From Desulfobacula toluolica Tol2 (lineage in GTDB: Bacteria; Desulfobacterota; Desulfobacteria; Desulfobacterales; Desulfobacteraceae), in the NCBI RefSeq assembly GCF_000307105.1, contig NC_018645.1, positions 4,040,001 to 4,104,000 of the forward strand: a DNA stretch of 64,000 bases, in the 5' to 3' direction. Made by a program: the position numbers and the translations under genes. Below, piece by piece: positions 49,107 through 59,195 of the stretch (within the stretch, counting starts at the first letter, position 1; each line of letters starts with the position of its first letter). The notes under the pieces are model-generated. The model had not been told where the DNA came from. It made no database searches and was given only the letters and a program-made list of their open reading frames with translations.

Positions 49107-49558
49107 TAAGAAAAGCTGTATTAGATGATGTCAAACATATCCATGCCTTGCTTCAATTCTATCACAAAACCGGTGAACTTTTAGCAAGGCCGCTGAGCAA
49201 ACTATACGACCATTTAAGAGACTTCTGGGTATTTGAAGATCCCAGGCAAAATAAAGTGGTTGGCTGCTGTGCATTGCAATTTTGCTGGGAAAATATGGCT
49301 GAAATCCGATCTCTTGCAGTTGACCCCGATTTTACAGGTCAGGGAATCGGCACGGTTCTTACGGAAAGAACCATTCAAGAAGCCGTATATTTTAAAATAA
49401 CGGATCTTTTCACCCTGACCTATCGGCCAACCTTTTTTGAAAGGTTTGAATTTTCAATCATTGATAAAAATGAACTTCCAATTAAGGTATGGTCAGATTG
49501 TATCGGGTGTGTTAATTTTCCAAATTGTGACGAAATTGCCATGCTTAAAAAATTATAA
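49103..49558 (+). CDS. GNAT acetyltransferase, N-acetylglutamate-synthase-like
   Basis: A 151-residue GCN5-related N-acetyltransferase. The acetyl-CoA loop is seen in LAVDPDFTGQGIGTVL. The length and the blocks DFWVFED, GCCALQ and TYRPTFFERFEF resemble the short single-domain ArgA-type N-acetylglutamate synthases, so a role at the start of arginine synthesis is possible but not certain. ATG overlaps the PBP1A stop by four bases (ATGA). Its stop overlaps the convergent gene by six bases. Confidence 0.8.
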   Translation: MIRKAVLDDVKHIHALLQFYHKTGELLARPLSKLYDHLRDFWVFEDPRQNKVVGCCALQFCWENMAEIRSLAVDPDFTGQGIGTVLTERTIQEAVYFKITDLFTLTYRPTFFERFEFSIIDKNELPIKVWSDCIGCVNFPNCDEIAMLKKL

Positions 49559-50605
49559 GTACACCATTTTATAAGGAATGGGCGAATATATGAGTACGGA
49601 TGGCTTTGGCAGGATATGCTCCCGGGAGACCGTAAGCCAGTTGGTGTCTGGGTTTAATTCCCGAAGTCTTCCTCCCTCTGACGGCAATGCATGACTTGTA
49701 TAATCATATTTAACATTTAAAATACACACAAACTTTTCCCGGTGCCTTGCTACCACATAATTTTTGATAAAACAATCCTGGTTGATGCCGGCAGCTTCAG
49801 CCAGTTTTTTTGTTTCATCTTCAGGCAATTTAACCAATACAGAAGTGGATACCCCGCCTTCATCAATCCTTAAAAGAGTTCTGGATTCACTGGAAGAAAC
49901 ATAAATGGTTGTAATCCCGGGCAGCTGTTTGAAATATTGGGCAGCCACAATTGCTGCTGTTCTTCTTCCTCCGGACAGAACCGGAACCCCATAATATTCA
50001 AAAAATTTTTTTTGAAAATCTTCAGCATATTTATCCCCTTTTTCATACAGATCTTTTGAAATATACCTCAAATCCCTGGCAAGTGCTTCCGAGGCATCGG
50101 TAATGGGCCAGTCTATCCTTACATGGAAATGGGTCAGTCCATATCTTACCTTGCTTTGTTGATTTCTTTGAATCAACAAAGCATAATCAATGGGGAGCAA
50201 CGATCTTAAAAATGAAAAAAAATCACTGGTATCAAAAAATTTAAGGTTACGGTTAAAATTTTCCACATCCGGAAAATATTTATGCGTCAATAAATTGGTT
50301 TTTGTTATTTTATTGGCATCAAAATACCGAATGTATTTTTTATGTTTTTTATCAATAGTATCTTCGGAAAAAATAATCAAAAATGAATTCTGTGCATCAA
50401 ACTCAACCGATGGAATCCGGGCACGAGGCTTGAGTTCCCTTAATTCCACAAATGGATAGGGAGTCCGTAACCTGAGAAAATTATTATAAGAGCCCACAAG
50501 AGAATACCCTATAACAAATTGGTCCAATTCATCGCGCAACACCTCATAGTAAGACCTTCTGAGCCGTTCTTCCCGGCTTAAGCATTCTCTATCCTTGCAG
50601 GACAT
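49553..50605 (-). CDS. Unrecognised 350-residue soluble protein
   Basis: I do not recognise this family. The start is ATG 50605 (MSCKDRECLSREERLRR), which has a GGGGG run eight bases upstream; a longer frame would overlap pgk. It has no signal peptide or membrane segment. Blocks that may be conserved are LRTPYPFVELRELKPR, GLTHFHVRIDWPI, GVPVLSGGRRTAAIVAAQ and GGRLRELNPDTNWLTV. It follows pgk on the same strand by about 25 bases, so it is probably co-transcribed. Confidence 0.72.
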   Translation of the reverse strand: MSCKDRECLSREERLRRSYYEVLRDELDQFVIGYSLVGSYNNFLRLRTPYPFVELRELKPRARIPSVEFDAQNSFLIIFSEDTIDKKHKKYIRYFDANKITKTNLLTHKYFPDVENFNRNLKFFDTSDFFSFLRSLLPIDYALLIQRNQQSKVRYGLTHFHVRIDWPITDASEALARDLRYISKDLYEKGDKYAEDFQKKFFEYYGVPVLSGGRRTAAIVAAQYFKQLPGITTIYVSSSESRTLLRIDEGGVSTSVLVKLPEDETKKLAEAAGINQDCFIKNYVVARHREKFVCILNVKYDYTSHALPSEGGRLRELNPDTNWLTVSREHILPKPSVLIYSPIPYKMVYL

Positions 50606-50630
50606 AACCGTATCCCCCTTTTTTTGTACT

Positions 50631-51815
50631 CTATTCCTTTTTTTCCAAGGCAACCACACCGGGGAGTTTTTTGCCTTCCATTAAGTGCAAAAAAGCACCG
50701 CCACCGGTTGAAATATAACTTACCTTGTCTGCCACATTGCATTTTTTTGCAGCAAGCCCGGTATCCCCTCCGCCAACAATGGAAAAAGCATCTGATGCGG
50801 CAATAGCATCTGCTATAATCTGTGTTCCGGACATGAATTTTTCCATTTCAAAAACCCCCATAGGACCGTTCCATACAATTGTTCCTGCTTTCTTAACGGC
50901 TGTGGCATATTCTTTGGCTGTTCTGGGACCAATATCTAAGGCCATCCATTGATCCGGAATCTGATCCAGTTCACAGACTTTTACACTGGCATTTTTATCA
51001 AATTTATCCGCACAAACCAGATCTTTTGGAAGAAGAAAGTCTATCCCTTTTTCTTTTGCTTTTTGAACGATACCGGATGCAGTCTGTAAAAGGTCGTTTT
51101 CAATCACGGAAGCCCTGGTATCAATCCCCTGGCTTTTTAAAAACGTGTTGGCCATGGCACCGCCAATAATCAATGTATCAACAAATTTGAGCATATTTTC
51201 CAAAGCAGCCAGTTTGCCGGATACTTTTGCACCACCAATGACTGCCACCAAAGGTCTTTGAGGATTTTCAACTGAATCGTAATAAGATTGAACTTCTTTT
51301 TCAAGTAGAAATCCAGCTGCAGATTCTTCTGCGAATTTGACAATACCCGTAACAGATGCCTGATCCCGGTGGGAAACCGCAAAGGCATTGTTCACATATA
51401 CATCACAAAGATTGGCAAGCTTTTGTGAAAATCCGTCATTATTGTCTTTTTCCTCTTTATGGAATCTTAAATTTTCCAGCATCAGGATCTGACCGTTAGT
51501 AAGTTGGCTTACTCTTTTTTCAACTGCTTCACCAACGCAATCTTCTGCAAACAAAACCTGTTTATTTAATAATTGAGACAGCCTTTTACAAACCGGTGCC
51601 AGACTGAATTTTGGGTCCCGCTTGCCATTTGGTCTGCCCATGTGAGAGGCCAGAATGATTTTTGCATCTTGCTCCAACAAGTATGAAATAAGATCCAGGG
51701 TGGCGGTGATCCGGTTATCGTCTGTAATATTAAGATTTTCATCCATTGGCACATTATAATCAACCCTGACAAACACTCTTTTTGATGTCACATCAATATC
51801 TTTTATTAATTTCAT
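50631..51815 (-). CDS. pgk: Phosphoglycerate kinase
   Basis: Pgk, 394 residues, transfers phosphate between 1,3-bisphosphoglycerate and ADP in glycolysis and gluconeogenesis. The start ATG 51815 (MKLIKDIDVTSKRVFVRVDY) has GGAG six bases upstream. ILASHMGRPNG, ENLRFHKEE, AVIGGAKVSGK and the C-terminal GGGDTGLAAKK and STGGGAFLHLMEGK are signatures of substrate and nucleotide binding. Confidence 0.97.
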   Translation of the reverse strand: MKLIKDIDVTSKRVFVRVDYNVPMDENLNITDDNRITATLDLISYLLEQDAKIILASHMGRPNGKRDPKFSLAPVCKRLSQLLNKQVLFAEDCVGEAVEKRVSQLTNGQILMLENLRFHKEEKDNNDGFSQKLANLCDVYVNNAFAVSHRDQASVTGIVKFAEESAAGFLLEKEVQSYYDSVENPQRPLVAVIGGAKVSGKLAALENMLKFVDTLIIGGAMANTFLKSQGIDTRASVIENDLLQTASGIVQKAKEKGIDFLLPKDLVCADKFDKNASVKVCELDQIPDQWMALDIGPRTAKEYATAVKKAGTIVWNGPMGVFEMEKFMSGTQIIADAIAASDAFSIVGGGDTGLAAKKCNVADKVSYISTGGGAFLHLMEGKKLPGVVALEKKE

Positions 51816-51829
51816 CGGCTTCTCCAACA

Positions 51830-52093
51830 TTATTTTTTCTTTTTTCTGTGAACCTGTTTTTTACGGGACCAGCGTTCAAAAAAATTCATGACACCCGATT
51901 GGGTTCCCCTTTCAATAATCTCTTCTTCCACTTGAACACCAGCTTTAGTGGCCATGGCATGTTGCAGACAATTAGTTTTTAACGGACAGTGATAAAAGCA
52001 CTCATCCGGTGTCTGCCTCAATCCCTTATCGGTCATGGGAAATACTTTTTCAAGGATACCAAAACATTCAGGCGTGTCATTTTCTTTGTTCAT
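51830..52093 (-). CDS. Small cysteine-containing protein, unknown
   Basis: An 87-residue soluble protein. A Cys cluster ECFYHCPLKTNCLQHA in the middle could bind metal, and a first Cys lies near residue 10. The end is very basic (RKKQVHRKKKK). It sits between radC and pgk on the same strand, 11 bases after the radC stop, so it is probably part of the same transcript. I know no function for it. Confidence 0.6.
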   Translation of the reverse strand: MNKENDTPECFGILEKVFPMTDKGLRQTPDECFYHCPLKTNCLQHAMATKAGVQVEEEIIERGTQSGVMNFFERWSRKKQVHRKKKK

Positions 52094-52104
52094 TTGTTTC
52101 TTTA

Positions 52105-52824
52105 TTAATAATTTGTTTGTTCAAATTCCGTATTAAACTTTGATATTAAGCCTTGGGCTGCAAAACTGTATGCCCCGTTATTTCCAATAATCATATGCTC
52201 ATGCAAAACAATTCCCACATATTTGAGTGCAAATAACAATTGTCTTGTGATCCGGATATCACTTTTAGAAGGCTCAACATCCCCCGAAGGGTGATTGTGT
52301 GCAAAAATAACGGCTGCGGCATTATGTTGCAAGGCACTGATAATAACTTCCCGCGGATAAACAGAACTGGTCGTCAAAGTTCCGGTAAAAAGAATTTGAC
52401 AGGTCAATACCCTGTTTTTGGCATCAAGAAAAATTCCGGCAAACACTTCTTTTGTTTTATGTCCAATGGTCTGGTTCAAATATTCCATCAAATCCCGGGG
52501 ATTTTGAACCACATCTTTTGATATGATTTTGCTTTCAAGGTACCTGTCAGACACTTGTTTAATCAACCGGATACCCAGACTGCTTGACGGCCCTACTCCT
52601 TTAATTTCACACAGCGATTCATGACTTGCCTCCAGAACCCTCTGAAAAGTCTTAAACCTCTTTAACAGCAATTTTGCGCTCTGTTTGCAGTCTTTTCTCG
52701 GGGTATTCAAAGAAAGCAGCAACTCAATGACTTCATAATCATGAAATCCTTGAAGACCGTTTTTAAGAAATCTATCCTTAAGCCTTTTTCTGTGGCCCTC
52801 TCCCTTATGAATCAGTTGGGTCAT
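52105..52824 (-). CDS. radC: RadC-family JAMM-domain protein
   Basis: A RadC (DUF2466) protein of about 239 residues. An N-terminal helix-hairpin-helix-like region ([30 protein letters not shown]) is followed by the JAMM metalloprotease-like motif [18 protein letters not shown]. The name comes from an early and later withdrawn link to DNA repair; the true function is unclear. Start ATG 52824 is chosen by family match. It overlaps the gyrA end by 20 bases; ATG 52839 has a closer AGGAG and is possible. Confidence 0.85.
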   Translation of the reverse strand: MTQLIHKGEGHRKRLKDRFLKNGLQGFHDYEVIELLLSLNTPRKDCKQSAKLLLKRFKTFQRVLEASHESLCEIKGVGPSSSLGIRLIKQVSDRYLESKIISKDVVQNPRDLMEYLNQTIGHKTKEVFAGIFLDAKNRVLTCQILFTGTLTTSSVYPREVIISALQHNAAAVIFAHNHPSGDVEPSKSDIRITRQLLFALKYVGIVLHEHMIIGNNGAYSFAAQGLISKFNTEFEQTNY

Positions 52825-55387
52825 CTGTCTTGTCAACATTCTCCTCATCAACAGGAAATTCTTTCAGAGTATCATCTTCCGGATCATCCTGCCCTGCCTG
52901 ATCTTCTGCCTGATCTTCTGCCTGATCTTCTGCCTGATCTTCTGCCTGATCTTCTGCCTGATCTTCGTCCTCGGGAAGCCTTGCAATACCGATAAGGGTT
53001 TCTTTGGCAGACAGGTTAATCAATTTAACCCCCTGGGTGTTCCTGCTGATAACATTAATGCCTTCAATGGATGTTCGAATCAATTTTCCTTTATCCGTAA
53101 CCATCATCAACTCGTCATTGTCATCCACCAAAAGCAATGAGACCATTTTGCCATTGCGTTTTGATGTTTTAATGGAAAAAACACCCTTGCCGCCACGGGT
53201 CTGAGTCCTGTACTCTTCAATAGAAGAGCGTTTTCCATATCCGTTTTCAGTCACGGTAAGCAAAGTATCTTCTGATTCCAGAACCTCCATGCCGACAACT
53301 TTTGTATCCGGGTCTATTCTCATTCCCCGAACCCCCATAGAACCCCTGGCCGTTGCACGAACATTTTTCTCATTAAAGCGGATAACCTTGCCCCCTTCCG
53401 ATCCAAGAAAAACATCCATATTTCCGTCGGTGATTCTTGCCGCAATCAACTCGTCTCCCTCAGCCAGCTTCACCCCGATCAAGCCGCCGGATCTTCTCCT
53501 GGAATAGGCCATCAAATCGGTTTTTTTCACCCGGCCTTTTTTAGTGGCCATGACCACATATCTATCCTCAACAAACTCATCAACGGTTAATACAGTGGCA
53601 AGCTTTTCACCCTCATCAAAATTCAACAGATTTACAATGGCCTTTCCAAGACTTGAGCGGCCTGCCATGGGCAATTCATACACCTTTGCCTGGTAAACCT
53701 TGCCCAAATTGGTGATAAATAAAAAGGTGGAGTGGGTGGATGCGACAAAAAGATGTTCCACAAAATCATCCGTCTTTGTTCCCATTGCGGTTTTGCCTTT
53801 CCCGCCCCTGTGCTGACTTGAATACAGTGTAATGGGGTTGCGCTTGATATACCCGCTTCTGCTGACAGTCACCACCATGTCTTCTTGGGCAATCAGATCT
53901 TCAATACTGATTTCAGCCGTACTCTCAACGATTTGGGTACGCCGCGGATCACCAAATTCTTCATTCAGCTCGGCCAATTCGTCCTTGATCAGCCCTCTGA
54001 CCACTTCATCACTTGAAAGGATCTCATTATACCAGGCAATATCCTTTAAAAGGGCATTATATTCACTGATGATTTTTTCTCTTTCAAGTCCTGTAAGCCT
54101 TTGCAAACGCATATCAAGTATTGCCTGGGCCTGAATGGCTGTCAAACTGAACCTGGATATCAATCCGTTTTTGGCCTCTTCAGGAGAATTTGAAGCACGA
54201 ATAAGAGCCACCACCTCATCCAGATGATCAAGAGCAATTTTCAGGCCTTCTAAAATATGTGCCCTTTCTTGCGCCTTTTTTAAATCAAATTGTGTTCTGC
54301 GGATAATAACATTTATGCGATGTTCAATAAAATGATTCAAAATTTCTTTTAAAGTCAAAAGCTGCGGGCGGTTATTGACAACGGCAAGCAAAATAATACC
54401 AAAACTTGTCTGCATATTGGTATGCTTGTACAGCTGGTTAATCACAACCTCTGCAATCTGATCCCTTTTAAGGCCGATAGCCATTCTCATTCCATCTCGG
54501 TCTGATTCATCACGGACAAAGGAAGCACCTGTAATGACTTTGTCCCGCATAAGTTCTGCTATTTTTTCAACGACCTTTGCCTTGTTTACCTGGTAGGGCA
54601 GCTCGGTCACAATAATTGTTTCCTGACCGTTCTTTTTATTTTCCTCAACCGTTACCTTTGCCCGCAGCGTAATAATACCACGCCCTGTGCTATAGGCCTC
54701 ATAGATACCCTTGGTACCATAAATATGACCAAAAGTCGGAAAATCAGGGCCTGGAATGTATTCCATTAAATCCTGAATATCCATTTCAGGATTGTCAATC
54801 AATTGGGTTAACGCACAAACCACCTCTTTGATGTTATGGGGAGGAATATTGGTTGTCATTCCAACGGCAATACCCGAGGAGCCATTTACCAGCAATGCAG
54901 GAAATTTTGTGGGTAAAACAGAAGGTTCTTCAAGGGTTTCGTCATAATTGGGAATAAAATCAACAGTTTGTTTTTCAAGATCTGCAAGCATCTGATGGGA
55001 AATCTTGCGCATACGAATCTCGGTATACCTCATTGCCGCAGCAGAATCACCATCCACAGATCCAAAGTTACCCTGACCATCCACCAACATATATCGAAGT
55101 GAAAAATCCTGGGCCATTCTAACAATGGTATCATAAACGGCAGAATCCCCATGAGGATGATACTTACCAATCACATCACCAACAATACGGGCAGATTTTT
55201 TATAGGATTTATTCCAGTCGTTTCTCAACTGCTGCATGGCATACAAAACCCGCCGGTGAACCGGCTTCAGGCCATCACGAACATCGGGCAGCGCCCTTCC
55301 GATAATGACACTCATGGCATATTCAAGATAGGATTGTTTCATCTCCTTCTCAATGCTGGTCACATTATTGTCTGTATTAATAATCAA
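52805..55387 (-). CDS. gyrA: DNA gyrase subunit A
   Basis: GyrA, 860 residues, introduces negative supercoils with GyrB. The catalytic tyrosine is Y121 ([10 protein letters not shown]), and the quinolone region reads [11 protein letters not shown], the sensitive type. The GyrA box in the C-terminal wrapping domain is QHRGGKG (also QTRGGKG), so it is gyrase and not topoisomerase IV. The tail is acidic and holds a six-fold Asp-Gln-Ala-Glu repeat at residues about 808-830. gyrB is not in the window. Confidence 0.95.
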   Translation of the reverse strand: MIINTDNNVTSIEKEMKQSYLEYAMSVIIGRALPDVRDGLKPVHRRVLYAMQQLRNDWNKSYKKSARIVGDVIGKYHPHGDSAVYDTIVRMAQDFSLRYMLVDGQGNFGSVDGDSAAAMRYTEIRMRKISHQMLADLEKQTVDFIPNYDETLEEPSVLPTKFPALLVNGSSGIAVGMTTNIPPHNIKEVVCALTQLIDNPEMDIQDLMEYIPGPDFPTFGHIYGTKGIYEAYSTGRGIITLRAKVTVEENKKNGQETIIVTELPYQVNKAKVVEKIAELMRDKVITGASFVRDESDRDGMRMAIGLKRDQIAEVVINQLYKHTNMQTSFGIILLAVVNNRPQLLTLKEILNHFIEHRINVIIRRTQFDLKKAQERAHILEGLKIALDHLDEVVALIRASNSPEEAKNGLISRFSLTAIQAQAILDMRLQRLTGLEREKIISEYNALLKDIAWYNEILSSDEVVRGLIKDELAELNEEFGDPRRTQIVESTAEISIEDLIAQEDMVVTVSRSGYIKRNPITLYSSQHRGGKGKTAMGTKTDDFVEHLFVASTHSTFLFITNLGKVYQAKVYELPMAGRSSLGKAIVNLLNFDEGEKLATVLTVDEFVEDRYVVMATKKGRVKKTDLMAYSRRRSGGLIGVKLAEGDELIAARITDGNMDVFLGSEGGKVIRFNEKNVRATARGSMGVRGMRIDPDTKVVGMEVLESEDTLLTVTENGYGKRSSIEEYRTQTRGGKGVFSIKTSKRNGKMVSLLLVDDNDELMMVTDKGKLIRTSIEGINVISRNTQGVKLINLSAKETLIGIARLPEDEDQAEDQAEDQAEDQAEDQAEDQAGQDDPEDDTLKEFPVDEENVDKTDDPTDS
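52896..52966 (-). repeat. Twelve-base tandem repeat in gyrA (five full copies plus partial)
   Basis: GCCTGATCTTCT on the plus strand is repeated without change five times from 52896 to 52955, and a sixth copy is nearly complete. It encodes Asp-Gln-Ala-Glu in the acidic tail of GyrA. Identity at the DNA level points to recent slippage. Confidence 0.92.
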
Positions 55388-55401
55388 CTTTACAACTCCA
55401 A

Positions 55402-56496
55402 TTATTTCTCTTTAAGAACCTTTCCGGGTTCAACCATAAACTGAAAACTTGAAAAATATATGTCTGCAAGGGTTAAAAACAGGGTTGCGATCAATGGACC
55501 GTAAATAATACCCAGAATGCCATAAGCTTTTAACCCGCCGATAATAGCAAAGAATACGATTAACGGATGCATACTGACTCTATTTCCCACTACCCTGGGT
55601 TTAAAGATATACTCAATCCCCCAGGACAGCACGGCATAAAAAACAAGGACAAAAATCCCTGAAAAAAATTTTAATTTCAGCATCAGGATCACTGCGGCAG
55701 GGACCATGACAATACCGATCCCCACAATGGGCAAAAAAGCCAGAAATCCCATGATAACACCCCATAGGAAAGGAGAATTCCACCCTAACAACCAGAAAAG
55801 TAAACCGCCTGCAATTCCCTGAATCAATCCGCCAAGGCCATTTCCGATAAGGACTGCACCTGCCATGTCCATAAATTTTTCAAAAAGTTTTTCATCATGT
55901 TCATCCGGTAAAGGAGACAGGTCATACATATATTTTATAAACTTATCCCCATCGATAAACATGTAAAATACCACGATTAACATCAGACCAAAATACAACA
56001 CCAGATTAAACACATTGGATGTAATAAAACGGGCCTGTTCAAACAATGATAATCCCACGGCCTTTCCAAGTTCTGAAATGGGGCTGACCAATTCATCCCA
56101 GGTCACCTCTTTTTCGATACCTGCCCTGACCAGCAGATCATTGAATCGTTCCAAGGCATGCGTATTTTCAAACAAGTCTTTTAATTGATTGGAAAAAACC
56201 GCATCTTTGGCCATGGTATAAAGATTAAAGGCTTCCCTGGAAAGCACCCCGATAAAAAAAACAACCGGAATAAAGACAACAAAAAAAATCAGAATACAGG
56301 TAAGAACTGAAGCAGCTTTGGGGGACAGTTTCTTTGAAAAAAACCTGAAAACCGAATTAAAAATTCCTGTGGAGACGACCCCTAAGATGATAATAGCAAA
56401 AAACGGGGCAATCAGCTTACCTGCAAGCAGAATCGAAATACAGAACAGCACAATAAAAAATACAAACACTGCTCTTTGAGAAATATTTTGCTCCAA
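55402..56496 (-). CDS. AI-2E-family (PerM-like) membrane transporter
   Basis: A 364-residue inner-membrane protein with about eight hydrophobic segments, of the AI-2 exporter/PerM superfamily. The family shows in the C-terminal half: [56 protein letters not shown] and [17 protein letters not shown]. Substrates of this family are varied and not predictable here. It is 14 bases upstream of gyrA on the same strand. Confidence 0.88.
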   Translation of the reverse strand: MEQNISQRAVFVFFIVLFCISILLAGKLIAPFFAIIILGVVSTGIFNSVFRFFSKKLSPKAASVLTCILIFFVVFIPVVFFIGVLSREAFNLYTMAKDAVFSNQLKDLFENTHALERFNDLLVRAGIEKEVTWDELVSPISELGKAVGLSLFEQARFITSNVFNLVLYFGLMLIVVFYMFIDGDKFIKYMYDLSPLPDEHDEKLFEKFMDMAGAVLIGNGLGGLIQGIAGGLLFWLLGWNSPFLWGVIMGFLAFLPIVGIGIVMVPAAVILMLKLKFFSGIFVLVFYAVLSWGIEYIFKPRVVGNRVSMHPLIVFFAIIGGLKAYGILGIIYGPLIATLFLTLADIYFSSFQFMVEPGKVLKEK

Positions 56497-56551
56497 GATT
56501 TCACCAATCTATTCAGTCAAGGTACAAAGAAATGAAAAGGGTTAAAAAACC

Positions 56552-56600
56552 ATGTAAAGCCGTAATATGCAAAAAGGCTTGCACAAATACGGCTTTACAT
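56552..56600 (-). terminator. Terminator after the small membrane protein gene
   Basis: A 13-base-pair perfect stem (56552-56564 with 56588-56600, ATGTAAAGCCGTA and complement), extended by a weaker inner stem. On the minus strand it is followed by GGTTTTTT. It lies 22 bases downstream of the 51-residue gene. Confidence 0.75.
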
Positions 56601-56621
56601 AAATCCAAGAGTCTTCTTGTT

Positions 56622-56777
56622 TTAGTTTCTGATCAGTCCAAGGGCTGCCAGAACAAGAAGTATCTCAAATATAATGACTTGAAGAAAGCTTCCAAAAAAA
56701 TGGTATACAATACCGCCGCCAACAATAGCCGGCACTGCCGTAAAGATTAACATGCCTAATTTTCTAGGAATATCCAT
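56622..56777 (-). CDS. Small membrane protein, 51 residues
   Basis: A short minus-strand gene encoding MDIPRKLGMLIFTAVPAIVG, a Gly-Gly-Gly turn, and FLQVIIFEILLVLAALGLIRN after a short linker: two hydrophobic segments likely to span the inner membrane. It has an AAGGAG site about ten bases upstream and a strong terminator just downstream, so it seems a genuine single gene. Function unknown. It lies between the thiolase gene and the AI-2E-type permease gene. Confidence 0.68.
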   Translation of the reverse strand: MDIPRKLGMLIFTAVPAIVGGGIVYHFFGSFLQVIIFEILLVLAALGLIRN

Positions 56778-56877
56778 AATAAAAACACTCCTTTATGCAT
56801 TTTATTTCAAATATTTTAACCCCATTAAAAACATAGGCATTTCTACCATTTTAATGGTTCCAAGTAAAGGAAAAAAC

Positions 56878-58164
56878 TTATCTTTCGATAATCATGGCCA
56901 TGCCCATACCACCACCGATACACATGGAGATCAAACCTGTGGAGTATGATTTTCTTTTCATCTGGTTAATGGCTGTAACCATCTGTCTTGCACCTGTACA
57001 ACCAATGGGATGACCGATTGAGATGGCTGATCCCAGTTCATTGGGTTTTTCCACATCAATATTGAGTTCTCTCATGCATCCAATGGCTTGAGCGGCAAAG
57101 GCTTCGTTCAGTTCAATCATGTCAATGTCTTCAATCCCCATACCGGTCTGTTTCAGCACTTTTCTAATTGCCGGTACAGGACCTAGGCCCATGTATGCAG
57201 GATCAAGTCCGCCGGATGAAAAAGCTTTAATTTTTGCCAGTTTTTCAAGACCAAGTTCATCAGCTTTTTCTTCGGTCATCAACAGAACGGCTGCTGCTGC
57301 ATCATTGATTCCAGATGCATTTCCTGCTGTAACACTTCCGTCTTTTTTAAATGCCGGACGAAGTTTTGCCATTTTTTCCATGCTGGTTTCCATGGGGCGT
57401 TCATCTTTATCAACAATGGTATCGCCTCTGCGGGATTTGATCACAACCGGGATAATTTCTTCAGCAAAAGTACCGTCGTTTACCGCAGCAAACGCTCTAT
57501 TGTGGCTTATTAAGGACAGCTTGTCCTGTTCTTCTCTTGTAATACCGTATTTTTCTACAATATTTTCTGCCGTAAGTCCCATGTGGTATCCGTAAAAAAT
57601 TTCATATAATCCGTCAAATACCATCAAATCATGGACAGGTCCTATGCCGGTAAGTTCCATTCGATGTCCCCATCTTGCCTTGTTCAATGCCATGGGGGCA
57701 TTGCTCATGCTTTCCTGACCACCAGCAAGAACCACTTCTGCCTGACCTGCCATAATGGACTGGGCACCAAGAGCAATGGCTTTGAGTCCTGAACCGCAGA
57801 TTTTATTTACTGTAAAAGCAGTTGTCTGTCTTGAAATACCCGCAGCAATCATTGCCTGCCGGGCTGTGTTCTGTCCCTGTCCTGCCTGAAGGACATTACC
57901 CATGATAACTTCATCAATAAACACAGGATTTAATGAATCATCATAATCATATCCTTTTTTTTCAAGATCAATCACGCCCTGATCTTTTAACGTATCAGGA
58001 GAAAATTCATCCTGGGATGCATCCACAACAGGTTTCAAACCAGCTCTTTTTAAAACATCTTTCATTACATAAGAGCCAAGTTCAACTACGGGTACGCTTT
58101 TCAGGGAACCACCAAAAGACCCTACAGGAGTTCTAGAACCACTGACGATAACAACATTTTTCAT
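56878..58164 (-). CDS. Acetyl-CoA acetyltransferase (thiolase) with N-terminal insert
   Basis: A 428-residue thiolase that joins or cleaves acetyl-CoA units (acetoacetyl-CoA). The nucleophile is C123 (KICGSGLKAI); NEAFAAQAIGC, SIGHPIGCTGAR and a Cys near 415 (SMCIGGGMG) complete the active site. Ordinary members are about 392 residues; the extra length lies at about 46-82, where an acidic insert with DASQDEFSPDTLKDQG separates RAGLKPV from FIDEVIMGNV. The frame is intact. Single gene with a divergent neighbour. Confidence 0.92.
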   Translation of the reverse strand: MKNVVIVSGSRTPVGSFGGSLKSVPVVELGSYVMKDVLKRAGLKPVVDASQDEFSPDTLKDQGVIDLEKKGYDYDDSLNPVFIDEVIMGNVLQAGQGQNTARQAMIAAGISRQTTAFTVNKICGSGLKAIALGAQSIMAGQAEVVLAGGQESMSNAPMALNKARWGHRMELTGIGPVHDLMVFDGLYEIFYGYHMGLTAENIVEKYGITREEQDKLSLISHNRAFAAVNDGTFAEEIIPVVIKSRRGDTIVDKDERPMETSMEKMAKLRPAFKKDGSVTAGNASGINDAAAAVLLMTEEKADELGLEKLAKIKAFSSGGLDPAYMGLGPVPAIRKVLKQTGMGIEDIDMIELNEAFAAQAIGCMRELNIDVEKPNELGSAISIGHPIGCTGARQMVTAINQMKRKSYSTGLISMCIGGGMGMAMIIER

Positions 58165-58202
58165 TTAAAGCCTCCATCAATATTGATTTTTTCGCTATTA
58201 GC

Positions 58203-58259
58203 AGCTACATTTTAAAACTGCCATAAATTATTAATAGTTACATTTTAAATACGCCATTA
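58203..58259. promoter_or_regulatory. Imperfect direct repeat between thiolase and NRDE genes
   Basis: Two 24-base copies, AGCTACATTTTAAAACTGCCAT and AGTTACATTTTAAATACGCCAT at their cores (58203-58226 and 58236-58259), are 33 bases apart, close to three helical turns. They lie in the divergent intergenic space and could be a regulator site. No regulator is identified. Confidence 0.4.
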
Positions 58260-58301
58260 GATTCAATAACAAAGAGACAAATAAAAAACAAGGAATTATA
58301 C

Positions 58302-59081
58302 ATGTGTTTAATCCTCTTTGGATATAAAGTTTCAAACAAATATCCTTTAATTTTTGCCGCCAACCGGGATGAATTTTATCAAAGACCTACAGCCCCCATG
58401 CATTTATGGAAAAACACCCCTGCTATTCTTGCGGGAAAAGACCTTGAACAGGGCGGCACATGGTTCGGGGTCCACAAAAACGGAACCTTTGCAGCCCTTA
58501 CCAATTACCGTGATCCTTCCTCAATCCGTCCGGATGCCCCTTCAAGGGGTGAAATTATTGTTGATTTTCTCAAATCCAAGAAACCGCCTGAAACCCATTT
58601 TAATCATCTTAAAGAAAAACAAAATCCCTACAATGGATTTAATCTGTTGTTTGGCAGCAAAGATGATATATTCTGGTTCTCCAACCTTAAAAACACCATT
58701 GAAAAAATAGCCCCCGGCATTCACGGACTTTCCAACCGGTTTCTGGACACCCCATGGCCTAAAGTGGAATCCGGCAAAAAAGCATTGCAGGATATCATCT
58801 GCGGCACCATCACTTTTGAATCTCTTTTCTCCATACTGACGGACCAATCAATTCCTGATGATGATCAGCTTCCTCAAACCGGAGTGGGACTTGAATGGGA
58901 AAGAATGCTGTCTTCCTTATTTATCCATAGCGATACATATGGCACAAGATCCTCCACTGTAATGCTTATGGATCAAAACGGAACAATCGAAATCACGGAA
59001 CGAACCTATGATCCTCAAGATACGCTGACATACAACGATCGCCGGTTTGTATGGGAAGGGTCAGAGTCAGGCCTTTCTTGA
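58302..59081 (+). CDS. NRDE-family (TANGO2-like) protein
   Basis: A 259-residue NRDE protein. The family is defined by the start MCLILFGYK with Cys2, a possible N-terminal nucleophile, and the motif AANRDEFYQRPTAP; LAGKDLEQGGTWFG and FAALTNYRDP are also typical. Function in bacteria is not settled; the animal homologue TANGO2 has been linked to lipid and haem handling. A weak purine-rich site precedes the ATG. Confidence 0.9.
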   Translation: MCLILFGYKVSNKYPLIFAANRDEFYQRPTAPMHLWKNTPAILAGKDLEQGGTWFGVHKNGTFAALTNYRDPSSIRPDAPSRGEIIVDFLKSKKPPETHFNHLKEKQNPYNGFNLLFGSKDDIFWFSNLKNTIEKIAPGIHGLSNRFLDTPWPKVESGKKALQDIICGTITFESLFSILTDQSIPDDDQLPQTGVGLEWERMLSSLFIHSDTYGTRSSTVMLMDQNGTIEITERTYDPQDTLTYNDRRFVWEGSESGLS

Positions 59082-59195
59082 CTAATTCTATCAACCGACC
59101 TATTATATGGGATAAACACCTTATATTGTATATGGTAACCCAAGGGTGTCATCCATCTTCAGACAGACTTGAAAAATTGATAAAGGGTGCCGATC

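Noticed and set aside
52896-52966. CRISPR array
   Set aside because: The units are 12 bases and directly adjacent with no spacers; they encode a simple peptide repeat in GyrA.
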